A DNA stretch of 64,000 bases from Bacteroidales bacterium (GTDB lineage: Bacteria; Bacteroidota; Bacteroidia; Bacteroidales; VadinHA17), in the NCBI GenBank assembly GCA_016709865.1, contig JADJLX010000003.1:186001-250000 (forward strand), in the 5' to 3' direction. Below the pieces are notes generated by a model. It worked only from the letters and a program-made list of their open reading frames with translations, did not search any database and was not told where the DNA came from. The translations under genes and the position numbers were made by a program. Below, piece after piece: positions 28,164 through 36,529 of this stretch (positions within the stretch are counted from its first letter, which is position 1; each line of letters begins with the position of its first letter).

Positions 28164-28195
28164 TTTGCTTTCAATACCAAATTGGTATAATTTTG
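28164..28195 (+). promoter_or_regulatory. Bacteroidota-type promoter of the FISUMP/LRR operon
   Basis: TTTG (28164-28167), a 20-bp spacer and TAATTTTG (28188-28195) fit the TTTG-N19-21-TAnnTTTG consensus exactly. The start codon is 43 bp downstream. Confidence 0.75.
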
Positions 28196-28238
28196 ATATT
28201 GATAAGTTTTATTTAGTCAGAATCATAGTTGTTAGTCG

Positions 28239-29231
28239 ATGAAGAAAACAGCCCTTTTGATGATAACAATTCTGCTGGCTGCCTGCTCAGTAAATGATTT
28301 GTCTCCCTTAGTTATATCAAACAATGCAACTATTGTAAGTCAGTCTGAAGTTGATGTTGTCTCTTTAGTTAATGCAAATAATCAGGTTACATCAGTTGTG
28401 TTTGAATATGGATTAACAGATAATTATGGTCAGTCAGTTGACGGATTGCCGGAAAAGATAGGTGGTAATTTAGATACTGAAGTTTCTGCGACTATATCGG
28501 GACTATCATCAGAAACCAAATATCATTATCGCGTAAAACTGGAAAGCCTCATGGGTACAACCCGGGGAAAGGATATAACATTTGTTACCACGCTTTCAGG
28601 GGAGGTCCTGTTCAATACAAATATTAAGTATGGATCAATGACTGACAGAGAAGGAAATATTTACAGGACTCTGCAGATTGGAGGTCAGACCTGGATGGCA
28701 GAAAACCTCAGATCAACAAAGTATAATAACGGTAAGTCTATTACACTTGTAACCGACAATGCAAAATGGGCAGCACTAACAACCCCGGCCTATTCATGGT
28801 ATAATAATGATCCTGAAACATATAGTTATAAAAAAGTATATGGAGCACTTTATAATTCCTATGTTGTGGAAACCGGCAACCTGTGTCCTGCAGGCTGGCA
28901 TGTTCCTTCTGTAGAAGAATGGAACACATTGATTGTCTATTTAGGAGGTCCGGGTGCAGGAGGCAAGCTGAAGGAAATGGGTATTTTACACTGGCAAATG
29001 CCAAATTCAGGTGCAACCAACGAAAGCGGATTCACAGCCCTTCCGGGAGGTCAGAGAGGCGGAGACGGCAGTTTCGGACTTATAAATGCCAGCGGGAACT
29101 GGTGGTGCTCATATGAAACATTAACCGACAGAAAATGGCATCAGACAATTACTTTTGATGCCCCATATATAAACAGCAGTATTTATCCTGATAATTATGG
29201 GTATTCTGTCCGCTGTTTAAAGGATCCCTGA
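28239..29231 (+). CDS. FISUMP-domain lipoprotein (Fibrobacter major paralogous domain)
   Basis: Surface lipoprotein of 330 residues. The lipobox LAAC gives a lipid Cys at residue 16. An Ig/fibronectin-like segment (about 25-125, TKYHYRVKLESLMGTTRG) is followed by the FISUMP domain (about 130-330) with DREGNIYRTLQIGGQTWMAE, NLCPAGWHVPSVEEWNTL, GFTALPGGQR and a C-terminal YGYSVRCLKD, the repeated signature of this family. Function of the domain is unknown; it is common in surface proteins of fibre-degrading and gut Bacteroidota. It is 10 bp upstream of an LRR protein and shares its promoter. Confidence 0.92.
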   Translation: MKKTALLMITILLAACSVNDLSPLVISNNATIVSQSEVDVVSLVNANNQVTSVVFEYGLTDNYGQSVDGLPEKIGGNLDTEVSATISGLSSETKYHYRVKLESLMGTTRGKDITFVTTLSGEVLFNTNIKYGSMTDREGNIYRTLQIGGQTWMAENLRSTKYNNGKSITLVTDNAKWAALTTPAYSWYNNDPETYSYKKVYGALYNSYVVETGNLCPAGWHVPSVEEWNTLIVYLGGPGAGGKLKEMGILHWQMPNSGATNESGFTALPGGQRGGDGSFGLINASGNWWCSYETLTDRKWHQTITFDAPYINSSIYPDNYGYSVRCLKDP

Positions 29232-29241
29232 TATTACCTCT

Positions 29242-31338
29242 ATGATAAGACATTATTGCATTATTTTGTTTCTTCTTTCAGTATACCTGCCTACTAAAGG
29301 TCAGAGAAGTCAGGATTCTCTTGCCCTTGTTGCCATCTATAATTCAACAAACGGACCAAACTGGACTTTTTATCCGAACCTTGGAAATGTAACAAAATGG
29401 AATAGTACACAGCCGATATCAAAATGGTATGGAATTACTGTTGAGAACAACCGTGTTACAAAGTTAAATCTGTCACTGGCAGGAATATCAGGGATCCTTC
29501 CAAAAGAAATAGGTAATTTATCTGAACTCACATCATTGTACCTGTCCGGCTCTTACTCCGGCACCATACCACCTGAAATAGGTAATCTCACAAAGCTGAC
29601 TAGTCTCTATTTGTCCTCTTCTAACCTCGGAGGTCAGATTCCGTCAGAAATTGGAAACCTGTTAAATTTATCTTCCTTGACTTTAACCAGCAAGGCACTT
29701 ACCGGTCCATTACCGGCTTCAATAGGTAATCTGTCGAATCTGACAGAACTGATTATTTATAATACAGGAATAGATGGAAGCATTCCTTTAACAGTCGGTA
29801 GTCTCACAAAACTTGCCAGGCTCCTTTTGTACAGTAACCAGCTTAGTGGCTCCATTCCCAATGAGATAGGAGAGCTAACAAACCTGGTTGATTTATGGCT
29901 GGATAGTAATCAACTGAGTGGAAATATTCCTTCAACCATGGGTAACATGACTAAACTTAAGGTATTGTATCTTTCATACAATAAACTTGAAGGGTCAATT
30001 CCTGATGAAATAACCAACCTAAGCAACCTGGAAAGCTTAAGTCTCTTCAGCAATTATCTGAGTGGACCAATTCCATCTGGGATAGGTAATATGACAAATC
30101 TTATTTCGATTGGATTATCCCGTAATAATCTTACCGGTACTATCCCTAAAGAAATTGGCAATTTGAGCAATCTATATTCTTTGATGGTAAGTGATAATAA
30201 CTTTACAAGTCCTCTCCCGGCCGAAATATTTGATTTGAAAAAACTTCGATATCTTGATTTAGGCGGTAATAAGCTAAGTGGGTCAATCCCATCCGACATT
30301 GGGAAGTTTCAAATAATTGAATCAATCGATTTATCACATAATCAGTTCAGCGGAACGATTCCGCCTGAGATCGGAAACCTTACTGCCCGGCTGGGATCGT
30401 TGATTTTGTCAAATAATAATCTTACCGGCACGATCCCTCCGGAGATAGGTAAGTTGTCAAAACTAAGCGGATTGTATCTGGATAATAATCAGTTAAGCGG
30501 AAACCTACCTCCCGAGATTGGCATCCTGTCGGGCCTTATGTCACTCACTCTTGACCATAACAATTTCACAGGTTTGATTCCTGTTTCGATAGGCAATCTT
30601 GTCAGTTTATGGAAACTTCGATTAGACAATAATCATTTTTCCGGATCTGTTCCGGCTGAAATCAACAAACTCAACTACACCAGGATTATTAAACTAAATA
30701 ATAATGACCTGGATGGACTTCCAAAACTGACCCTTCAGTATTCTGATAGTATATTTATACAGGATAATAAGTTCACATTCGAAGATATTGCACCCAATAA
30801 AGACATTGCAAAAAAGTTATTCACCTATTCCCCACAGGACAGCACCGGATCAAGAATTGATACTATATGCAAGACCGGGGCAACTTTCCGGTTTATTAAC
30901 AACACAGGTGGTGTAAATAATATTTTTACTCTATATAAAAACGGAACCCCAATTGCAGAAAAGGACAATGGCAGTTTTACTTTATCTGATCTTGAGCCAT
31001 CACTTTCAGGGTCATATTACTGGGCTGTAACCAATCCGGATGCCCCCGGACTTACTATTTACTCAAGGCCGGTTAACCTCACAGTATCTGAAGAACGGGT
31101 TTCTGAAATTGGTATCTATCCTAATCCGTTTGGTGATAGACTGAATATCGATTTTAAGGATGAGTATGCCGGACTCAGCAGGATAGAGATAATTAATTTT
31201 AATGGAGATCTGTTATATCAGGATTTCACAAGAGAAAGGCTCTTTGATATTAATTTGGCTCATCTGCCAAAAGGAAGTTACTTCATCAGGATACAGACTG
31301 ACAGCTTTTACCGGATTAAGAAAATTGTGAAATTCTAA
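29242..31338 (+). CDS. Plant-type leucine-rich repeat protein with T9SS sorting domain
   Basis: Secreted repeat protein, 698 residues. Signal peptide 1-20 (ends TKGQ); an LRR N-cap (DSLALVAIYNSTNGPNW) resembling plant LRRNT. About 17 full 24-residue repeats of the plant-type consensus LxxLxLxxNxLSGxIPxEIGNL follow (about 70-490), then an Ig-like segment (about 540-615) and a type A T9SS C-terminal domain (IYPNPFGDRLNI to YRIKKIVKF). Proteins of this layout are thought to mediate adhesion or glycan/protein recognition at the cell surface. The repeats are very regular, which suggests recent internal duplication. Co-transcribed with the FISUMP lipoprotein. Confidence 0.93.
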   Translation: MIRHYCIILFLLSVYLPTKGQRSQDSLALVAIYNSTNGPNWTFYPNLGNVTKWNSTQPISKWYGITVENNRVTKLNLSLAGISGILPKEIGNLSELTSLYLSGSYSGTIPPEIGNLTKLTSLYLSSSNLGGQIPSEIGNLLNLSSLTLTSKALTGPLPASIGNLSNLTELIIYNTGIDGSIPLTVGSLTKLARLLLYSNQLSGSIPNEIGELTNLVDLWLDSNQLSGNIPSTMGNMTKLKVLYLSYNKLEGSIPDEITNLSNLESLSLFSNYLSGPIPSGIGNMTNLISIGLSRNNLTGTIPKEIGNLSNLYSLMVSDNNFTSPLPAEIFDLKKLRYLDLGGNKLSGSIPSDIGKFQIIESIDLSHNQFSGTIPPEIGNLTARLGSLILSNNNLTGTIPPEIGKLSKLSGLYLDNNQLSGNLPPEIGILSGLMSLTLDHNNFTGLIPVSIGNLVSLWKLRLDNNHFSGSVPAEINKLNYTRIIKLNNNDLDGLPKLTLQYSDSIFIQDNKFTFEDIAPNKDIAKKLFTYSPQDSTGSRIDTICKTGATFRFINNTGGVNNIFTLYKNGTPIAEKDNGSFTLSDLEPSLSGSYYWAVTNPDAPGLTIYSRPVNLTVSEERVSEIGIYPNPFGDRLNIDFKDEYAGLSRIEIINFNGDLLYQDFTRERLFDINLAHLPKGSYFIRIQTDSFYRIKKIVKF

Positions 31339-31377
31339 ACAGGTTTGTCGTTATTCTGATATAATAAAAGGTAGTTC

Positions 31378-32937
31378 CTAAGTATACCATTTTCTTTCCC
31401 GGTTCATAGGAGAACTGAAAATATTGTAAGCAATATTTGCATTTTCAATAACCTGGAAATCGAACATCCCGACACATGCAAAATCAGCTCCGCTGTTAAA
31501 GGCATGCCTCAGGCCATCTTCGGGTTTAATAGCCCCTGCAGCCAGAACTTTATATGCTATCCAGGGGGTAGTGTTTTTACTGAAGAAATCAGTTACCGCT
31601 TTATCATCCATGCACCAGATATTGTCGTGCGACTGATTGTGGTCCTTTCCATCTTTTGGAAGGTACGGATTTGCCGGATCGGTGGGGGTTGCTGACCAGT
31701 ATTTATTATGATGAAAGGTTTTCATGAAGAAATCGACATTAATTCCCTTCTCCACACAAGTCATCGGAACAGTAATGGAATGTCCGGCAACACCTGCAAT
31801 CAATCCCTGACTTTTAATAAACTCGACAGGTTTTATTAGATCATCAATCCTGTTTTCCTGGATAATCAGATCAGCAATATTCCCCATTACAAAAGCCCCG
31901 ATAGCACCGTTGTCAATTGCTGATTTTATATTTGTGATATCCTGTCCTTTTGGATAGGTCTGTGCCAGCCATTGTATTTTTCCTCCCCGTTTCCAGTACT
32001 TATCAAGGATTCTTATGGTGTTTTCGTCAGTGCGTAAAACGGCTGTATTTATCCCGCATGCCTCGCATAGCCATAATGTCTCAATTACTTTTTCATCAGT
32101 AAAATAGGATTTAAGCCATGATGAGACATATATAAGATCGCGGGCATGGGCAAATCCGCTTATAAGATTACCACCGGCCATGACCCTGCTGAGAGTTACA
32201 TCTTTTATTTTTCCTGTCGGGACCTTCCCCTTAAGTTCTCTGATATCAATATTTTTGGCTGTCATCATCGAAGCACTGGAAATCCCGTCAACTTTTGCAG
32301 TCAGGTTTTTCTCCTCAAAGCTTATCCAGCCTCTTTTCTTGGCCATTCCGAAAAATACTGCTCCAAAAACCGGAAGTACTGCCAGGTTTTTTATCAGCTC
32401 ACGCCGTGAAGTGTCGAAATTTTCCAGTCTCTCATGGTTATCAGCTGAAGGGAATTTGAGTTCCTTGCGTTTTAAATGATAATATCTTAATAACCTCTGC
32501 AATCCCCAGAGATAGTTTTGGGGCAGGGAAGCCAGGCCAATTAAAACAAATGCTTCAATAAGATTATAGTTTATAATGTAGAAATGGCTTGTAGAGGGCA
32601 GAGATGAATATACGAACGGAGGGCTGGCAATATAATACATCAGCAGCAACCCGGCACCAAGCAAAGCAGCTATTCTTGTAAAGAGTCCGACAAATAGACA
32701 AATTCCGATTATTATCAAACCCCAGGTGTTCAGAAAATCGATTACTCCCAATCTTCCCGGATTACTTATCAGCCAATGGAAAAAGCCTGAGAACAGCCAC
32801 TTTGATTCCATAAGGTAGGAGGCTGAGGACCAGTTTGGATTAAATAGTTTAACAATTCCTTCATAAAGAAAATGCCATCCGGCAAAAATCCTTACTATTG
32901 TTAAAATCCAGACAGTTATTCCCTTTTTGTTATTCAT
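31378..32937 (-). CDS. DoxX membrane domain fused to a Tat-like segment and TIM-barrel-like domain
   Basis: Unusual fusion of 519 residues. Residues 1-145 form a DoxX-type four-helix membrane domain (IVRIFAGWHFLYEGIVKL, GLFTRIAALLGAGLLLMYY). After a basic linker comes a twin-arginine-like motif and hydrophobic helix (TSRRELIKNLAVLPVFGAVF, about 177-196). The remaining 320 residues look like a TIM-barrel/aldolase-reductase-type domain (TLSRVMAGGNLISGFAHARD, GAIGAFVMGN, VAGHSITVPMTCVEKGINVDFF) displayed on the far side of the membrane. DoxX proteins are linked to quinol or thiol redox. The reaction is not assignable. It stands alone between convergent genes. Confidence 0.78.
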   Translation of the reverse strand: MNNKKGITVWILTIVRIFAGWHFLYEGIVKLFNPNWSSASYLMESKWLFSGFFHWLISNPGRLGVIDFLNTWGLIIIGICLFVGLFTRIAALLGAGLLLMYYIASPPFVYSSLPSTSHFYIINYNLIEAFVLIGLASLPQNYLWGLQRLLRYYHLKRKELKFPSADNHERLENFDTSRRELIKNLAVLPVFGAVFFGMAKKRGWISFEEKNLTAKVDGISSASMMTAKNIDIRELKGKVPTGKIKDVTLSRVMAGGNLISGFAHARDLIYVSSWLKSYFTDEKVIETLWLCEACGINTAVLRTDENTIRILDKYWKRGGKIQWLAQTYPKGQDITNIKSAIDNGAIGAFVMGNIADLIIQENRIDDLIKPVEFIKSQGLIAGVAGHSITVPMTCVEKGINVDFFMKTFHHNKYWSATPTDPANPYLPKDGKDHNQSHDNIWCMDDKAVTDFFSKNTTPWIAYKVLAAGAIKPEDGLRHAFNSGADFACVGMFDFQVIENANIAYNIFSSPMNRERKWYT

Positions 32938-33002
32938 CAGGTAAATTCGAAGTATAAAAAACTTTCTATTTTTTACTTAAAAATAAGTGTACCTGTTACA
33001 CT

Positions 33003-34910
33003 TTATTGTGTCAGTGCCTGACGTGTTACAGGAGGTTCCTTACCGGAATGAACAGACAGGATCCTGCCAAAGGTATCCTTTGCTGCATTGATCAACTCAG
33101 TATAAGGACGATCTGTAACATCAACGAAACCAATATTATAGTTTTCCCCGTCATTGCGTCCTGTAGCAGGCTGGTCCATCCACTGAAACCAATGTGTTCC
33201 TATAATGGCATGGTTGGCTGCAGCATTCTCAACATAATATCTGTAAGCAACTCCTCTTTCTTCCTGACTGATTGTTTGTGCCAGTCCGGGTGCCAGTCCC
33301 CTGCCGGGAACTCCGAAATGAAATTCTCCGATTACCATCGGGAGTCCGGTTATTTCATAGATTCTTTTGATCATAGCCGGATTAACAGAATAGCCGTAAC
33401 TATTGAAGCTGAATACGTCAAATCCCTTAGAGGCTATAATTATTGCATCGGGTGCAGAACCGCCAAACCGAAGGCCCAGATTCAAATGGTTGGGGTCGTG
33501 TTTTTTCAGTGCTGCATTTATTGTGCTTATAAACTTTGCATAAGTATTATAAATGAATTCTTTACGTCGCTCAGGTGTATCTTCTTTTTCAAGAAACTTC
33601 TTAAGTTCTGTCTGCATCGGAGTTGACTCACCCGTAAGAATAACATTCACAAGTTCAAGTTCCCTGTTTGGCCAAGGGGGTTCATTGCCGATAAAATATC
33701 CGAGCAGCCATGGATCATCCTTTTTTGGAGCACATTGCCTCTGAGCGGCTTCGTCTACACTCTTTACCCAGGCCGGATCATACACATCTGGCATACCCAT
33801 AAGGCCTGTCTCTATTCCCCATCCGCGAAGTGTGGCCACATAAGCTTTTTTCTGCTGGTTACCCAGGTTAGCATCCGACCAGTTTGCAATTGTGTTTAGT
33901 CCCCAGTCATCCATTCGCCGAAATGTAAAGTTCATCCACTTCTGATACCACTCTGAGCCGAAACGACGGTAAAGGTTCCAGCTGTAGAAAGAATAGTTGG
34001 TTGCTGTGGGTTGATTTGCAGGTCGGTTAGCAGGCTGATTTGCTGTCTGGGTTGGCATCGTAAGCTCAGCAGCCGGGGGAAATGACCTGAAGATATATTC
34101 TCTTCCCTTTATACGCGAAAATTCTGAACGCGGACCAATTCCTGTTGTTCCGGTTGAATAGAAAAGATAACCATCCGGATCAACAAACCACCAGATACTA
34201 TCAATTTTTTCCACCCGGAAGAATCCTGTTCCTTTTAACTTTTGAGCTTTGAAACCACCATAAACAGAAAGATTAAAATTTCCTGTTTTTAGTGTTTTGG
34301 CCTCTTCATTCCATGCTTCTTGCAGCTCTTCTACGGATTTTGCTTTGCCATCCCATTCGGCAGGGATCCATTGTCCGAATTCGTCAACCAGCGGATATGG
34401 CCCGAAGACAGTATCCATGGCACTCATTGTCAGCTGCACGTTTCTGATTTCAAGATTTGGATTGCCTATAGGGAGTCGCATCGAGACACCTATTGAATCG
34501 ACATTATTTATTGACCCAACCTGGCTCGAGAAACCGATCCAGTAGCCGGGGCGGGCTGTCTTTCCGATTGCGGCCATATCCATCCCTTTGGTGTTCCTTT
34601 TCTGAAAATGAATCAATGGTATTGAAGCCCTGACCCATGCACCCTGAAAAGGCTGAATAGTAACTCTCCTTACACCTGATGTGTCGTATACCTTAAGATC
34701 AAACCGCTGGGTAGTGGAAGACTTTAATTCGAAAGTCAGGAATTCAGATGAGGACCAGTCAGCAGGGATCTCCTGATTTAATTGGCTGACTGACCATTTT
34801 GTTTCTGATGTTTTGCCTGTGAAATTTACTGTAAAAGATTCCTGCTTTGAGCTGCAGCCTGTTAGCAGCAAAATTGACAGGAACTGGATAATAAGGAGAT
34901 TTTTTTTCAT
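33003..34910 (-). CDS. GH50-like (beta-agarase-type) glycoside hydrolase lipoprotein
   Basis: Exported clan GH-A hydrolase, 635 residues. The lipobox LLTGC places the lipid Cys at residue 19. An N-terminal beta-sandwich (about 30-165) precedes LVDEFGQWIPAEWDGK and a TIM barrel with WWFVDPDGYLFYSTG. The likely acid/base is Glu410 (YFIGNEPPWPN) and the nucleophile Glu529 (MVIGEFHFGVPG). The layout resembles GH50 agarases, but related uncharacterised GH-A families share it, so agarose is a possibility rather than a call. A low-complexity insert with PANQP/PANRP repeats lies at about residues 290-310. It is divergent from the Gfo/Idh/MocA gene. Confidence 0.72.
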   Translation of the reverse strand: MKKNLLIIQFLSILLLTGCSSKQESFTVNFTGKTSETKWSVSQLNQEIPADWSSSEFLTFELKSSTTQRFDLKVYDTSGVRRVTIQPFQGAWVRASIPLIHFQKRNTKGMDMAAIGKTARPGYWIGFSSQVGSINNVDSIGVSMRLPIGNPNLEIRNVQLTMSAMDTVFGPYPLVDEFGQWIPAEWDGKAKSVEELQEAWNEEAKTLKTGNFNLSVYGGFKAQKLKGTGFFRVEKIDSIWWFVDPDGYLFYSTGTTGIGPRSEFSRIKGREYIFRSFPPAAELTMPTQTANQPANRPANQPTATNYSFYSWNLYRRFGSEWYQKWMNFTFRRMDDWGLNTIANWSDANLGNQQKKAYVATLRGWGIETGLMGMPDVYDPAWVKSVDEAAQRQCAPKKDDPWLLGYFIGNEPPWPNRELELVNVILTGESTPMQTELKKFLEKEDTPERRKEFIYNTYAKFISTINAALKKHDPNHLNLGLRFGGSAPDAIIIASKGFDVFSFNSYGYSVNPAMIKRIYEITGLPMVIGEFHFGVPGRGLAPGLAQTISQEERGVAYRYYVENAAANHAIIGTHWFQWMDQPATGRNDGENYNIGFVDVTDRPYTELINAAKDTFGRILSVHSGKEPPVTRQALTQ

Positions 34911-35063
34911 GTCAGGAAAGGATTAATCATATGCAATTTATTGTTTTATCTCTTACAATATTATCCTGACAAAAGAATTTATTAAATTTGAAAGTATGGT
35001 TCAAACAACCTTCATTCAAAAAAGCCGGTTGCATTTATTATTCACAAACTTAATCTTGCTAAT

Positions 35064-36458
35064 ATGAAATTAAAATCATCACGGAGAAAATTCATCCGGA
35101 ATCTGGGAGGGACTGCAGTACTGTTATCAGCAGGACCATTGTCGGGTTTTGGATCGGACAGAAAAAATGAGGAACGTGTTCTCAGTTATAATCAGAAGGT
35201 CTCTTCCAGCGATAAGATAAGGATCGCCGGAATAGGTATGGGAATTATGGGTAATCAGGATGTTGATACCGCGTTAAAAGTTCCGGGAACTGAGTTAGTT
35301 GCAGCCTGTGACCTCTATTCAGGAAGACTTGAAAGGGTAAAAGAGAAATACGGAAAGGATATTTATACAACAAAAGACTACAGGGAAATACTCAACAGAA
35401 AGGATATTGATGCTGTAATTATCTCTACCAGCGATAACTGGCATGCAAGGATTGCAATAGATGCGATGAATGCAGGGAAATCAGTCTATTGTGAGAAACC
35501 CATGGTGCATAAACTCAGTGAAGGGCTCGAGGTTATTGCAACCCATGATAAAACAAAAAAGATAATGCAGGTTGGCAGCCAGAGAGTAAGCGGTATAATT
35601 TACCAGAAAGCCAAAGAACTTTACAAGTCAGGGATCATTGGACAGCTAAACTGTATTGAAGCATCTTTTGACAGGCAGGATGCTCTTGGTGCATGGGAGT
35701 ACACGATGCCTACCGACGGCTCGCCACAGACAGTTGACTGGGACAGGTATATTGCAGGAACACCAAAGACTCCTTACGATGCCAAAAAGTTTTTCTGGTG
35801 GAGAAATTACAGAGATTTTGGAACCGGAGTCTCCGGAGACCTTTTTGTCCACCTGTTATCAGGTATTCATGTAATGACCGATTCAAAGGGTCCTGAGAAG
35901 ATTTTTGCTTCAGGTCAGATTGCTTACTGGAAAGACGGGCGTGATGTTCCGGATATAATGGTTGCCATTATGCATTATCCTGAATCTAAAGAGCATCCTG
36001 CTTTTGAGGTTATGCTGAGAGTAAATTTTGTAAGCGGAAACGGCGATAAGGGCTTAACAAGATTTATAGGCAGTGAAGGGGTAATTGAAATGACTGATAA
36101 CGGGTTTAATATAACGAACAGCATAATGTCGAAAGCACCCGGGATTGGCGGATGGGATGCACTGGATACTTATCCGAAGGCTATGCAGCAGGAACTGTTG
36201 AAAAGGTATAATGAGAAATATACAAAAGAACAACAGACAAGACCTGTGAAGGCCGGAACCAAATATTCAGCTCCGGAAGGACATGATGAGCATTTTGAGC
36301 ATTTCAAAAATTTCTTCGAAGGTGTTAGAACAGGTAAACCTGTTGTTGAAGATCCGGTATTCGGATTCAGGGCTTGTGCACCTTGTCTGGCATGTAACGA
36401 CAGTTACTTCCAGAAGAAGATCATCAATTGGGATCCGGTGAATATGAAGGTTCTCTGA
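35064..36458 (+). CDS. Gfo/Idh/MocA-family oxidoreductase, Tat-exported
   Basis: NAD(P)-dependent sugar oxidoreductase family, 464 residues. A twin-arginine type leader (SSRRKFIRNLGGTAVLLSAG) indicates export with cofactor bound. The Rossmann fold opens with IRIAGIGMGIMGN, followed by CDLYSGRLERVKEKYG and the family hallmark CEKPMVHKLSEG. The C-terminal substrate domain contains DRYIAGTPKTPYDAKKFFWW and DLFVHLLSGIHVM. Periplasmic members of this type oxidise or reduce glycosides at C3. It lies between a GH50-like gene and a convergent isomerase, and ends just before a palindromic repeat. Confidence 0.9.
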   Translation: MKLKSSRRKFIRNLGGTAVLLSAGPLSGFGSDRKNEERVLSYNQKVSSSDKIRIAGIGMGIMGNQDVDTALKVPGTELVAACDLYSGRLERVKEKYGKDIYTTKDYREILNRKDIDAVIISTSDNWHARIAIDAMNAGKSVYCEKPMVHKLSEGLEVIATHDKTKKIMQVGSQRVSGIIYQKAKELYKSGIIGQLNCIEASFDRQDALGAWEYTMPTDGSPQTVDWDRYIAGTPKTPYDAKKFFWWRNYRDFGTGVSGDLFVHLLSGIHVMTDSKGPEKIFASGQIAYWKDGRDVPDIMVAIMHYPESKEHPAFEVMLRVNFVSGNGDKGLTRFIGSEGVIEMTDNGFNITNSIMSKAPGIGGWDALDTYPKAMQQELLKRYNEKYTKEQQTRPVKAGTKYSAPEGHDEHFEHFKNFFEGVRTGKPVVEDPVFGFRACAPCLACNDSYFQKKIINWDPVNMKVL

Positions 36459-36465
36459 TTATTTT

Positions 36466-36522
36466 CTTAACCCTTCCCCTGGCCCCTTCCCTTAAACAAT
36501 AAGGGAAGGGGTTGGGAGGGTT
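36466..36522. repeat. CTTAACCC/TTCCCTTA palindromic repeat, copy B
   Basis: Full palindrome: left arm AACCCTTCCCC...CCCCTTCCCTTA, loop AACAA, right arm TAAGGGAAGGGG...GGGAGGGTT. It fills the gap between the convergent Gfo/Idh/MocA and isomerase genes and may serve both as a 3'-end hairpin. Same family as copies at 11648, 60870 and 61388. Confidence 0.85.
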
Positions 36523-36529
36523 CAGACAA

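Noticed and set aside
33006..33626. Plus-strand open frame of 206 codons
   Set aside because: It is antisense to the GH50-like gene, has no recognisable domain and has an odd Cys-rich composition; the gene opposite has catalytic motifs.
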